From positions 1-45,709 of the forward strand of contig JAQXTL010000019.1 of assembly GCA_029219465.1 (NCBI GenBank): a stretch of 45,709 bases of DNA, read 5' to 3'. Within the stretch, counting starts at the first letter, position 1, and every line of letters starts with the position of its first letter. A program made the translations under genes and the position numbers. Shown here one piece after another: positions 1 to 7,848 of the stretch. The DNA is from Methanobacteriaceae archaeon. GTDB lineage: Archaea > Methanobacteriota > Methanobacteria > Methanobacteriales > Methanobacteriaceae. A model generated the notes under the pieces. That model worked only from the letters and a program-made list of their open reading frames with translations, was not told where the DNA came from and did no database searches.

Positions 1-138
1 GAATATTCAATGGAACCAATAGAAGCAGAAGTCTACAACTATCCAATAAAGAAACAAAACTCAAAAACACAATTTACAACATTTACAGAACAACACAAAT
101 TCAAGAAAAATAAGGATTTCTACAAAGCCTTTTTTTAA
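1..138 (+). CDS. C-terminal end of an unidentified protein (partial)
   Basis: An open frame runs from the first base of the window to a TAA at 136-138 and gives 45 residues, so the start lies upstream. The tail is polar and lysine/threonine-rich and ends in KAFF. I do not recognise the family. It converges on trmO with only seven bases between the two stops, and a T-run followed by an A-run at the junction could end transcription from both sides. That the frame is coding rests on its dense, amphipathic composition and on its fit to the spacing of a real convergent pair. It could be any conserved protein of the upstream region. Confidence 0.5.
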   Translation, partial: EYSMEPIEAEVYNYPIKKQNSKTQFTTFTEQHKFKKNKDFYKAFF

Positions 139-145
139 AAAAAAT

Positions 146-631
146 TTATTTAAATCTGTCATCAGACTTTTGAGATTTTGCTTTTTGATGATTAGTCTCA
201 AACCAGCCGATTTTTAACTCATCAATTGTATCTTCATATAATTGAGGAACGTAAGGTTTAATGTCTAATAATGGTGTTTCATCAAGAATATCAACATTTT
301 CAATAAATACAGTATTTCCTTCAACTTTATTTACTTTAACAACACTCATACCAATACGGTTTGGTCTTTTAGGGGATCTTGTTGCAAAAACACCATGAGT
401 TTTAGTATCCATAAACGGTTTTACTTCAAGTTTGTATCTTTCAACTTTATGAAGCAAATAGATTAAATGGATGTGTGAAAAACCATCTAAATCTTTTAAT
501 CCATCAACGTATTTGTCTTTAATAACAATTGTTCCTTTAACGCCTTTTGCTCCTGTAGGTTGAATGGGCATTCCTTCAATTTCTTTAAATTCTGTATGGA
601 TTGTTCCAATGGATTCTAACTCGATATTCAT
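146..631 (-). CDS. trmO: tRNA (N6-threonylcarbamoyladenosine-37) methyltransferase TrmO
   Basis: This is a 161-residue protein of the TsaA/YaeB/TrmO family (UPF0066). TrmO uses S-adenosylmethionine to methylate t6A at position 37 of some threonine tRNAs. The diagnostic stretch TRSPKRPNRIGMSVV lies at about residues 84-98. It is preceded by the LDGFSHIHLIYLLH segment, which is the usual beta-barrel core of the family. Length is typical for the compact archaeal form, which lacks the bacterial C-terminal extension. The start has no strong Shine-Dalgarno site and may be leaderless. Upstream on the same strand, beyond about 75 bases, lie a small hydrophobic ORF and moaE. Family assignment is firm; the exact tRNA substrate in this archaeon is inferred. 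Confidence 0.88.
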   Translation of the reverse strand: MNIELESIGTIHTEFKEIEGMPIQPTGAKGVKGTIVIKDKYVDGLKDLDGFSHIHLIYLLHKVERYKLEVKPFMDTKTHGVFATRSPKRPNRIGMSVVKVNKVEGNTVFIENVDILDETPLLDIKPYVPQLYEDTIDELKIGWFETNHQKAKSQKSDDRFK

Positions 632-707
632 AGATATGCATTTCTAGTTTATATCTTAAATATTTTGTTTTAATGATGGATGGTGGTTTAAAAAATAAGT
701 AGTGGAT

Positions 708-848
708 TTAAAATCCGATGAATTTTAATAATAGTAGAATTATAAAAACAGTCACTCCTATTTTTAAAAGTGTTTTTAGACTTTTTAAAAGAGCATAGAT
801 AATTATAAACAATACTAATAATCTTAAAATAAAAAATAGGGTGGACAA
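708..848 (-). CDS. Candidate small membrane protein downstream of moaE
   Basis: This 46-residue frame starts at a TTG three bases after the moaE stop and ends in TAA. The last codons of moaE (GCA GGA GGA TAA) form a GGAGG ribosome-binding site six bases before that TTG, which is ideal spacing and suggests translational coupling. The product is almost all Leu/Ile/Val/Phe, with a short basic centre (LLKSLKTLLK) between two hydrophobic stretches, as in a two-pass mini membrane protein. No known family is recognised. A longer frame across the same bases (688-933) overlaps moaE and is a shadow. The call rests on the binding site, the spacing and the hydrophobic pattern only. Confidence 0.5.
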   Translation of the reverse strand: MSTLFFILRLLVLFIIIYALLKSLKTLLKIGVTVFIILLLLKFIGF

Positions 849-850
849 AA

Positions 851-1288
851 TTATCCTCCTGCAAGAATAATTTTAGTTCCTTCTTCTGAAATTTCTTCTT
901 TTTTGAATTCAACGTCAAATTTAACACTTTCAATTACTTCTTTAAGTGCATCATAACTTTCATCTCTATGATAACCTAAAACTGCAACTAAAAACAATAA
1001 ATCTCCTGTGTTGAATTCTCCAATGTAGTGTACAACTGAAATTTCAGGAACATTGTATTTAATTTTAGCGTTTTCAACAATTTTTTCGATTTCAGCTTTT
1101 GTTTTTTCTTTATCAGGAGTGCTTAATACTAACTTTTTCAAGTTCATATTTTCTTCTTTTCCACGGACAAATCCTTCAAAAGTAAACATAGCTCCACAGT
1201 AATCGACTTTTGAATTTTGTTTTAATTCTTCAATTAAATCTGCAGTTGTTACTATTTTTTCACCAGATTCAATAACTCTTACAACCAT
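851..1288 (-). CDS. moaE: Molybdopterin synthase catalytic subunit MoaE
   Basis: A 145-residue MoaE-family protein. MoaE works with the sulfur carrier MoaD to convert precursor Z into molybdopterin, the pterin of the tungsten and molybdenum formylmethanofuran dehydrogenases of methanogens. Family signatures are GAMFTFEGFVRG near residues 32-43, the VVHYIGEFNTGD segment, the YHRDESYDAL segment, and a FKKEE tail in place of the bacterial WKKE with its catalytic lysine. Start at 1288 follows GGAGATG. No moaD is next to it. Downstream, a GGAGG inside its last codons appears to serve a 46-codon hydrophobic ORF; upstream is nadM, so these genes may be co-transcribed. Its MoaE assignment is confident. 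Confidence 0.87.
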   Translation of the reverse strand: MVVRVIESGEKIVTTADLIEELKQNSKVDYCGAMFTFEGFVRGKEENMNLKKLVLSTPDKEKTKAEIEKIVENAKIKYNVPEISVVHYIGEFNTGDLLFLVAVLGYHRDESYDALKEVIESVKFDVEFKKEEISEEGTKIILAGG

Positions 1289-1302
1289 TTTTTCATCTCC
1301 AT

Positions 1303-1845
<543 letters not shown>

Positions 1846-2553
1846 TTAAGGTTCTAAACTATCTAAACATCTAATTAAATTCTCAGCAGTTTGTTGTTTT
1901 TCAGGTAGGGAACTTGTAGTTGCAATCTCTATGAGTAATGTATTAATTCCCATATCAGCAATTGGTTTTGTAACTTTTTCGGGACTTGTTCCCATATCAA
2001 AGTCATAATCAACTAAATTAACTGCATTTGTAATATTTTTAATATATGAGTTAATTTTAGGGGTTCTATCAGATAAACTGAATACAAAATTTGAATATTC
2101 ATAATCAGGGTTTATTTCATGAACATCAACTACTAAAAACGGTTTGTCTTTAGCAATATTTGGAACAATAAGCTGATTAGCTAATTGTTCTCCAGCAGGT
2201 CGTGTATCATCCCTGGAAGTTAAATTATCTTTTGTTTTAACATAATAAACCACATATTTCTTTGTAAGATTGTGATCTCCATTTCCAGCTGTTATATTAT
2301 AGATAGTTTCATTAATAGCCTCGTGGATTTGATGCTCTCTTGGATGAACTCCTATAATAATACCAATTGTTTTATCAGATGATAAATTTCCAGCTTCAAT
2401 TTTATAAACAGTACCGTTATCATTATGACCAACGGTTGTAACATTATATGTGTTATCTGCAGATATCATGGAACTAAAAATAATTGCTAAATTAAATATT
2501 ACTATTGCTACCAAAACAATAAGTAATAATTGATATTGCATTTTTTTATTCAT
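1846..2553 (-). CDS. Membrane-anchored M14-like zinc hydrolase
   Basis: A 235-residue protein with an N-terminal hydrophobic segment (about residues 8-30) that should anchor it in the membrane with the rest outside; several N-x-T/S sites fit an exported protein. The body resembles the zinc carboxypeptidase / succinylglutamate desuccinylase fold: HPRE at 70-73 gives the HxxE zinc ligands, VDVHE supplies His145 as third ligand, and Glu209 in LLIEIA fits the catalytic glutamate. ARG-GLU rich TRPAGEQLANQL around 117-127 matches the substrate-binding loop region. The natural substrate is unknown; a cell-wall peptide or short amide is possible. It lies directly upstream of nadM on the same strand. 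The metal site reading is from motifs, not a search. Confidence 0.6.
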   Translation of the reverse strand: MNKKMQYQLLLIVLVAIVIFNLAIIFSSMISADNTYNVTTVGHNDNGTVYKIEAGNLSSDKTIGIIIGVHPREHQIHEAINETIYNITAGNGDHNLTKKYVVYYVKTKDNLTSRDDTRPAGEQLANQLIVPNIAKDKPFLVVDVHEINPDYEYSNFVFSLSDRTPKINSYIKNITNAVNLVDYDFDMGTSPEKVTKPIADMGINTLLIEIATTSSLPEKQQTAENLIRCLDSLEP

Positions 2554-2656
2554 AATATATACCTAATTTTGTTTAATAGTATATAGATATCTAACTAAAC
2601 TTATATTAAAGACTTTTTACTTATATTCAATTAATCCGAATTTAAGGAGTTTTATT

Positions 2657-3325
2657 ATGGAAGATAAAAACAAAATAATTATTCTTGCAGCAATTGTTGC
2701 AGTTATTGCAATTATTGGTGTTTTATTATTCACAGGATCTTTAGGATCTAATGGAAATAAGAATATGGAAACTACTCCATTTGAAATGGATTTCATGACT
2801 GGTAAATTTACCGGTAATGTTAAACTCGTAAATGATAAGGAAAAATTCATGCATTCCTATGAAGATAAACAAAATAGCATTACATATAATATATCTACTG
2901 TAGATAATTCTACAGCATTAATGGAAATCTATGAACTTCAAGGAATTACAAATCCTGATGTAAGAACATTTAACGGAAATGACTGGAATATCTATTTCAC
3001 ACAGGCAGTTCCAACAAACAATACAACAAATACAGATAAACCAATGAATATTATTGTTTGTGAGTCTCAAGGTCAAAAACAAGGTTATTTAATCTACATG
3101 ATTATTGACGGTAATTCTAAACTCAATGCTACTGGTAAAATGTACAGTGAAGCTTATAAAGACTATGTTGAACCTTTACTTAACAGTATTACATTAAAAG
3201 AAAGTAAAAACGTACCTCATGTTTATGAGGAATTTGGACTTTCCCAAGATGAATTCAATCAACAAATGGATCTTGTTCGTCAATATAAAGCTGGAAATAC
3301 ATCTGTTCTTGAAGGAGCTCAATAA
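2657..3325 (+). CDS. Membrane-anchored extracellular protein, function unknown
   Basis: A 222-residue protein that starts with a charged MEDKNK, then one strong transmembrane segment (about residues 7-27) and a Gly/Asn-rich linker, so the remainder is predicted outside the cell. It has several N-glycosylation-type NxT/S sites and no cysteine pair or recognisable catalytic motif. A PsbP/DUF-like single globular domain is possible, but I do not assign it. The start follows AAGGAG at good spacing. The stop lies two bases before the tsr3 start, and a GGAG within its last codons serves tsr3, so the two are co-translated. This type of small anchored protein is common in Methanobrevibacter (general knowledge). 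Confidence 0.7.
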   Translation: MEDKNKIIILAAIVAVIAIIGVLLFTGSLGSNGNKNMETTPFEMDFMTGKFTGNVKLVNDKEKFMHSYEDKQNSITYNISTVDNSTALMEIYELQGITNPDVRTFNGNDWNIYFTQAVPTNNTTNTDKPMNIIVCESQGQKQGYLIYMIIDGNSKLNATGKMYSEAYKDYVEPLLNSITLKESKNVPHVYEEFGLSQDEFNQQMDLVRQYKAGNTSVLEGAQ

Positions 3326-3327
3326 TT

Positions 3328-3864
3328 ATGAGAATTACAGTTTTTCATGCAGATGAATGTGACAGGAAGAAATGTACTTCCATCAAAATGGATAAAATGG
3401 GTAAGTGCAGGTTAGTTTATGATATAAATAAAATTCCTGGTGGGGCTATTGTTTTAAATCCATATGCTGAGAAAGCTGTATCATATGAAGATTATAGGTA
3501 TGTTCAAAGAAGAGGGATTGTAGGTTTGGATTGTTCCTGGAATGAGGTATCCAAATCTAAAAAATTTTTTGATTTATCCAAATATCATAGATCCCTTCCT
3601 TTCTTAATTGCAACCAATCCTGTAAATTATGGAAAACCGTGCATTTTATCAACTGTTGAAGCTATTGCAGCTACACTATATATTACTCGTTTTAAGGACG
3701 AAGCACGTGAAATGATGGATGGTTTTAAATGGGGACACACATTTTTAGAACTCAATCATGATTTGCTTGAAGCATATAGTGAAGTTGACACAAGTGCTGA
3801 AGTTGTCCGTGTTCAAAATGAATTTTTAGACAATTCTCAAAATGAGGAAGATGATTTGGATTAG
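3328..3864 (+). CDS. tsr3: rRNA aminocarboxypropyltransferase, Tsr3 family (DUF367)
   Basis: Tsr3 transfers the aminocarboxypropyl group of S-adenosylmethionine to a modified uridine in helix 31 of small-subunit rRNA. The 178-residue protein shows the family order: HADECDRKKCTSIKM at the N-terminus, VLNPYAEKAVS, GIVGLDCSWNEV, and the very conserved LPFLIATNPVNYGKPC followed by STVEAIAATLYI. The C-terminus is acidic. Translation uses a GGAG inside the previous gene. The next gene downstream is ribosomal protein L40e, which fits a ribosome-maturation context. Whether archaeal homologues act on pseudouridine or plain uridine is not visible from sequence. Confidence 0.9.
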   Translation: MRITVFHADECDRKKCTSIKMDKMGKCRLVYDINKIPGGAIVLNPYAEKAVSYEDYRYVQRRGIVGLDCSWNEVSKSKKFFDLSKYHRSLPFLIATNPVNYGKPCILSTVEAIAATLYITRFKDEAREMMDGFKWGHTFLELNHDLLEAYSEVDTSAEVVRVQNEFLDNSQNEEDDLD

Positions 3865-3943
3865 GGATTTTTTATTTAATCTCTTTTCTAAATAATTTTA
3901 ATAAATGGCATATTTTCCTTATTTTAGGTTAAAATAACTAAAC

Positions 3944-4041
3944 ATTTAAATACTATTAAGTTTAAACAATTAATTAATAGTTATGATTAACCATAACGGT
4001 TTATTATTATTAATTTTCACGATTATAAGGAGGAGTTTTTA
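3944..4041 (+). promoter_or_regulatory. Promoter and palindromic leader of rpl40e
   Basis: A TATA-like ATTTAAATA lies at 3944-3952 with an A-rich upstream element. It would start transcription near 3975, leaving a leader of about 65 bases. Just there, GTTATG (3980-3985) and CATAAC (3992-3997) form a near-perfect 18-base palindrome, placed as an operator over the start site or a small hairpin at the 5' end. A strong AAGGAGGAG site at 4028-4036 precedes the ATG at 4042. TATA and Shine-Dalgarno are clear by eye; a regulatory role of the palindrome is inferred. Confidence 0.45.
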
Positions 4042-4188
4042 ATGGCAAGATTTGAAGAAGCAGAAAATAGAATGTTCAATATCAAAATCTGCTTAAAATG
4101 TAACGCTCGTAACCCTGCTGGTGCTACTACTTGTAGAAAATGTGGTTACAAAGGTTTAAGATACAAAGCTAAAGAACCAAGAGGATAG
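4042..4188 (+). CDS. rpl40e: 50S ribosomal protein L40e
   Basis: A 48-residue ribosomal protein. It begins [13 protein letters not shown] and has two CxxC pairs (CLKC and CRKC) that form a zinc ribbon, with [11 protein letters not shown] between them and a basic tail [11 protein letters not shown]. This is the standard archaeal L40e, the counterpart of the ribosomal half of eukaryotic ubiquitin-L40 fusions. The ATG follows a very strong AAGGAGGAG at seven-base spacing, and the stop is TAG at 4186-4188. It is a single gene with its own promoter, followed by T-rich bases that probably end the transcript. It is short enough to be missed by length filters. Confidence 0.95.
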   Translation: MARFEEAENRMFNIKICLKCNARNPAGATTCRKCGYKGLRYKAKEPRG

Positions 4189-4193
4189 ACATA

Positions 4194-4222
4194 TTCTCTT
4201 ATCTTTTATTATTTTTTAAAAA
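4194..4222 (+). terminator. T-rich terminator after rpl40e
   Basis: Directly after the L40e stop there are several T clusters (TTATCTTTTATTATTTTTT) and then an A-run, with no strong hairpin. Archaeal terminators are often U-rich tracts without a stem, and the highly expressed ribosomal gene upstream would need one before the GGGP synthase gene. Confidence 0.4.
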
Positions 4223-4302
4223 AACTTATTTTTAACTAATTTTTATTTCTAAACAATTAATTTAATATATCATTTTTAATAAATCTTATTTTAGGTATTC
4301 AT

Positions 4303-5055
4303 ATGAAAGATGTTGAAAATTATATTAGAGATATATTAAAAAGTAGAAAAATACATTTTACTTTAATTGACCCTGATGAACAAACACCTGAAGAAGCATT
4401 AGAAATAGCTACTCAGGCTATTGAAGGTGGAACTGATGGTATTATGATTGGTGGATCAACTGTTAATGGTGATGATGTAGATAATACCTGTAAAATATTA
4501 TCTGAAAACATTGCAGTTCCAATTATTATTTTCCCAGGAAATACTAGTAGTGTAAGTAAATATGCAGATGCTATTTTTTATATGAGTTATGTTAACGCAA
4601 GAAACCCATATTGGATCAATGGTGCTCAGGCATTAGCTGCACCTGCTGTTAAATCATCTGGAATGGAAATTTTATCAATGCATTATATGGTTGTAGCTCC
4701 AGGTGGAACCGTTGGTTGGGTTGGAGATGCAAATTTAGTACCAAGAAGCAAACCTAAAATACCTGCAGTTTATGCAATGTCTGCAGAATTATTCGGAATT
4801 AAATTCTTCTATCTTGAAGCAGGTTCTGGTGCAGAAGAACCAGTACCACCAGAAATGGTTGGATATTCTAAAAAAGCTGCTCCAAATAACATCCTTGTTG
4901 TTGGTGGAGGAATCCGTGATGCTAAAGCAGCTTACATGGCTGCAAAAGCAGGTGGAGACATCATCGTAACTGGTACTGTTGTAGAAGAAGTTGATGATGT
5001 AAAATCCAAAATTCAAGAATTAACAGGAGCTATTAAAAAAGCTTCAATGGAGTAG
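4303..5055 (+). CDS. Geranylgeranylglyceryl phosphate synthase
   Basis: GGGP synthase makes the first ether bond of archaeal membrane lipids by joining geranylgeranyl diphosphate to sn-glycerol-1-phosphate. The 250-residue TIM-barrel product shows HFTLIDPDEQTPEEAL near residues 18-33, the GTDGIMIGGST phosphate loop, IIIFPGNTSSVSKYADAIF, MSYVNARNPYWINGAQ, YLEAGSGAEEPVPPEM near 171-186, and GGGIRDAKAA with GDIIVTGT close to the end. These are the family's substrate and phosphate contacts. The ATG at 4303 is preceded by AGGT. It stands alone between L40e and nurA with T-rich bases on both sides. Assignment is firm. Confidence 0.95.
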   Translation: MKDVENYIRDILKSRKIHFTLIDPDEQTPEEALEIATQAIEGGTDGIMIGGSTVNGDDVDNTCKILSENIAVPIIIFPGNTSSVSKYADAIFYMSYVNARNPYWINGAQALAAPAVKSSGMEILSMHYMVVAPGGTVGWVGDANLVPRSKPKIPAVYAMSAELFGIKFFYLEAGSGAEEPVPPEMVGYSKKAAPNNILVVGGGIRDAKAAYMAAKAGGDIIVTGTVVEEVDDVKSKIQELTGAIKKASME

Positions 5056-5085
5056 TTTTCAACTGCTCTTACTATACTTTTTTTA
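5051..5085 (+). terminator. Probable terminator after the GGGP synthase gene
   Basis: A five-base stem (AGTAG at 5051-5055 with CTGCT at 5063-5067, one G-U pair) overlaps the stop codon, and a T-run follows at 5078-5084. The stem is weak; the T-run is the main support. Confidence 0.35.
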
Positions 5086-5119
5086 TTTATTATTAGCATA
5101 ATTATTTTATAGTGATATT

Positions 5120-6193
5120 ATGTTAAATTCATTATATGAGAAAGCCATCGCTAAAAGAGGATTTATTCATGATATTGATTCAAAAACCGATGTTGAATCC
5201 CAATTAGAATACAAATGGTTTGATAGAGAGATTCTAGAGAGTAATTGTGATTATTCAATTGCTGCAGGGGATGGAAGTTTTAATAAAAAGAAATTTTTAA
5301 CTACTAATTTTTGTGCAGTTGGAGCAGAATCTATAATTTATGATGGTAAAATTAAAAAAATAGATGATTCAGATATATTCGATATTTCACATATTTCTTT
5401 TTTAGATGAATTATTAAGCAATTATATGTCTATTTATGAATTAAAATGTGCACTTAGAGCTATTAAAGATTATGATGTTGATTATTACATGATAGATGGA
5501 TCTATTCTAGGGGATTTGCAAAATGCATTTCCAAGAGGTGCTAAATTACCTGCAAAACTTAAAAATAACTTAGATGATATATTGCTCAGTGAATTTGAAA
5601 GAAGACTATCAATAAGAAAATATGGATTGGTATTTCCTGAAATCAGGGATACATTAAATCTTGTTGAATTTCCAAAACACGAAAATTCAAATAAATTCGA
5701 GGAATATAATCTCCATCTTGCAAATGTTGAGAAATTAATTCTCTTAAAGGAAATTTTACAATACAGAAAAAGAATAATTGCAATTTCAAAAACATCATCT
5801 GATAATGAGTTATTCGGTTGGAATATTCCAGATATTGCTTTTTTAGACAAATTTACAAAAAAACAGGGTATGTCTTTAATAAAACACAGGCAAGTTCATG
5901 AAAATGCTGCATTTCCGTATTTCAATGACTTTTTTAAAAGCATTACATTTACAGTATTTTACATACGTCTACAGGACAATAAAAATGTTTTGAAGGTTGA
6001 ACTTCCGTATAAAGCATCAAAAGAAGAAGTATTTGAATTAATTAAAAAGATTAACGACTTATCAGTTCAGGGTTATCCTTATTTGCTTAATAAGGCACAT
6101 AATGATGTTGTAATTACAGATAAGAATATTAAGGAATTATTAAAAATAGCTAAGATTTATGAAACAACAAACAGGGAAGTGATGTCATGGTAA
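5120..6193 (+). CDS. nurA: NurA 5'-3' nuclease
   Basis: NurA is the manganese-dependent nuclease that works inside the HerA hexamer to resect DNA ends in archaea. The 357-residue product has the AAGDGSF motif with Asp51 and the YYMIDGSILGD motif with Asp126, both known metal-site regions of the RNase H-like NurA fold. Its last third carries the usual conserved ENAAFPYF segment. The ATG at 5120 follows GTGAT. The 3' end overlaps the herA start by seven bases, so the two proteins should be made together in fixed ratio. Downstream are mre11 and rad50, completing the end-processing set. Length and context fit the family well. Confidence 0.92.
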   Translation: MLNSLYEKAIAKRGFIHDIDSKTDVESQLEYKWFDREILESNCDYSIAAGDGSFNKKKFLTTNFCAVGAESIIYDGKIKKIDDSDIFDISHISFLDELLSNYMSIYELKCALRAIKDYDVDYYMIDGSILGDLQNAFPRGAKLPAKLKNNLDDILLSEFERRLSIRKYGLVFPEIRDTLNLVEFPKHENSNKFEEYNLHLANVEKLILLKEILQYRKRIIAISKTSSDNELFGWNIPDIAFLDKFTKKQGMSLIKHRQVHENAAFPYFNDFFKSITFTVFYIRLQDNKNVLKVELPYKASKEEVFELIKKINDLSVQGYPYLLNKAHNDVVITDKNIKELLKIAKIYETTNREVMSW

Positions 6194-7683
6194 TAGGAAT
6201 TTGTATTGGTGAAACTTCACTTACACATGTAACATTCATATCAGATAAAATGCCTAATGTCGGTGAATATGTTACAATGGAATATAATGGGAAAAAAGTT
6301 TTAGGAATGATTGAAAACTTAATAATGGGAAATGACTCATTAAACGTTGATATTAACGATTTTAAAGCAATTCAAAAGATTTCAAGAATTGGTGCTGAAG
6401 AAAATTACATCAAAGGAAAAGTTAAGATTCTTGGAGATGTAAATGACAATTTAAAATTACCTAGAACACCTGTGCTTCCCGGAACTGAAATCAAATTGGC
6501 AGACAATGAAGTATTGGATGAAATATTCAAAGTAAAAAACCCTATTAAATTAGGTTGTCTTGTAAATCAAAGTGATGTCGAGGTTAATGTTGAAGCAAAT
6601 CCAATTTTATCAAGACATTTAGCTATTCTTGCTATGACTGGTGCAGGTAAATCAAATACTGTTTCTGTATTGATTGATCAGTTTTTAAGATATAATCTTC
6701 CAATATTTGTTTTTGATATGCATGGAGAATATAAGGATGCGGTTTTCCCTAATGGTGAAGTTAATGTAATCAGGCCTAAAATTAATCCTCACTACATGAG
6801 TTTTCATGAAATTAAAAAATTAGTAAATATCGGAGCAAACAGCTATATCCAAGAAAGACACTTTAGAAGAGCATTCCATGAAGCTAAAGAATCTCTTAAA
6901 AATGGTGTTGCACAAACAAACAACTTTTTACAAGTAATGTATGATATTTTAGAAAATAAATCTCTAGAAGAAGGCTCTGATAAACAAATCGTAGATGTTA
7001 TGAATAAAATTGACGATGCAATGATTAAATATTCTAACATATTTGATAAAAACATTGGAAATATTTTATCTAGTATTAAAAAAGGTCATGCAAACGTTTT
7101 AGATTTAAGCCAAGTTGATGAATCTGTAGCTAGTGTTTTAGTAAGTCACATTCTTAGAAATGCACTTCAAAGAAGTAAAGATGCAGCAAGTAAAGGTGAA
7201 AACTTAATTGAAAACTCTGTATTTTTCATTTTGGAAGAAGCACATATTCTCGCTCCTAAAAAACGTGAAACTGACTCTAAAAAATGGATTCAAAGAGTTG
7301 CAAGAGAAGGTCGTAAATTTGGTTTAGGATTATGTTTAGTAAGCCAGTCTCCTAAAACTGTTGATCATGATGCATTATCTCAAATGAACAACATGATAAT
7401 TTTAAGACTTGTTGAACCGGAAGACCAAAGACATGTCCAATCAGCAAGTGAAAGTCTATCAAAAGATTTAGTTGACCAATTACCATCCCTAAATGTTGGT
7501 GAGGCTATTGTTCTCGGATTAATGAGTAAAGTACCAACTCTTGTTAAAATTGATAGATTTAAAGGTCGCCGTCATGGTGATGATATGGACATAATATCTC
7601 ACTTTAAAAATTCTATCCAAAAAGAAAAAGAAGAGATAGAAAATGCACAACAAGAAACTTTAGATATGGGATATGACTACTAA
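6187..7683 (+). CDS. herA: HerA DNA translocase (HAS-barrel ATPase)
   Basis: HerA is a hexameric FtsK-like ATPase that pumps DNA into or through NurA during double-strand break resection. The 498-residue protein has an N-terminal HAS-barrel (about 1-110), a Walker A MTGAGKSN at about 150-157, FDMHGEYKDA just after, and Walker B VFFILEEAH, followed by the RVAREGRKFGLGL and VSQSPKTVD segments typical of the HerA/VirB4 sensor region. The C-terminus VKIDRFKGRRHG and an acidic tail fit the part that docks NurA. The ATG lies within the last codons of nurA, with GTGAT at close spacing. A gap of 165 bases with a TATA-like stretch separates it from mre11. Confidence 0.94.
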   Translation: MVIGICIGETSLTHVTFISDKMPNVGEYVTMEYNGKKVLGMIENLIMGNDSLNVDINDFKAIQKISRIGAEENYIKGKVKILGDVNDNLKLPRTPVLPGTEIKLADNEVLDEIFKVKNPIKLGCLVNQSDVEVNVEANPILSRHLAILAMTGAGKSNTVSVLIDQFLRYNLPIFVFDMHGEYKDAVFPNGEVNVIRPKINPHYMSFHEIKKLVNIGANSYIQERHFRRAFHEAKESLKNGVAQTNNFLQVMYDILENKSLEEGSDKQIVDVMNKIDDAMIKYSNIFDKNIGNILSSIKKGHANVLDLSQVDESVASVLVSHILRNALQRSKDAASKGENLIENSVFFILEEAHILAPKKRETDSKKWIQRVAREGRKFGLGLCLVSQSPKTVDHDALSQMNNMIILRLVEPEDQRHVQSASESLSKDLVDQLPSLNVGEAIVLGLMSKVPTLVKIDRFKGRRHGDDMDIISHFKNSIQKEKEEIENAQQETLDMGYDY

Positions 7684-7848
7684 TTTAATATCTCATAATT
7701 AATTTTTCGAGTTTATTTTAATTTTAATTTCTTTTTAATACGTAGTTTAAAAACTATTAAATATTGAAAATCATAAATGTAATATTTACTTAAATACTTT
7801 ATAAAGTGTTTAAATTGATTATATACAAAATTTTTAAAAGGTAATATA

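Noticed and set aside
688-933. 81-residue minus-strand frame overlapping the 3' end of moaE
   Set aside because: Its first 28 codons are moaE in another frame. The adjacent frame from TTG 848 has a proper ribosome-binding site and a coherent hydrophobic pattern, so that one was kept.
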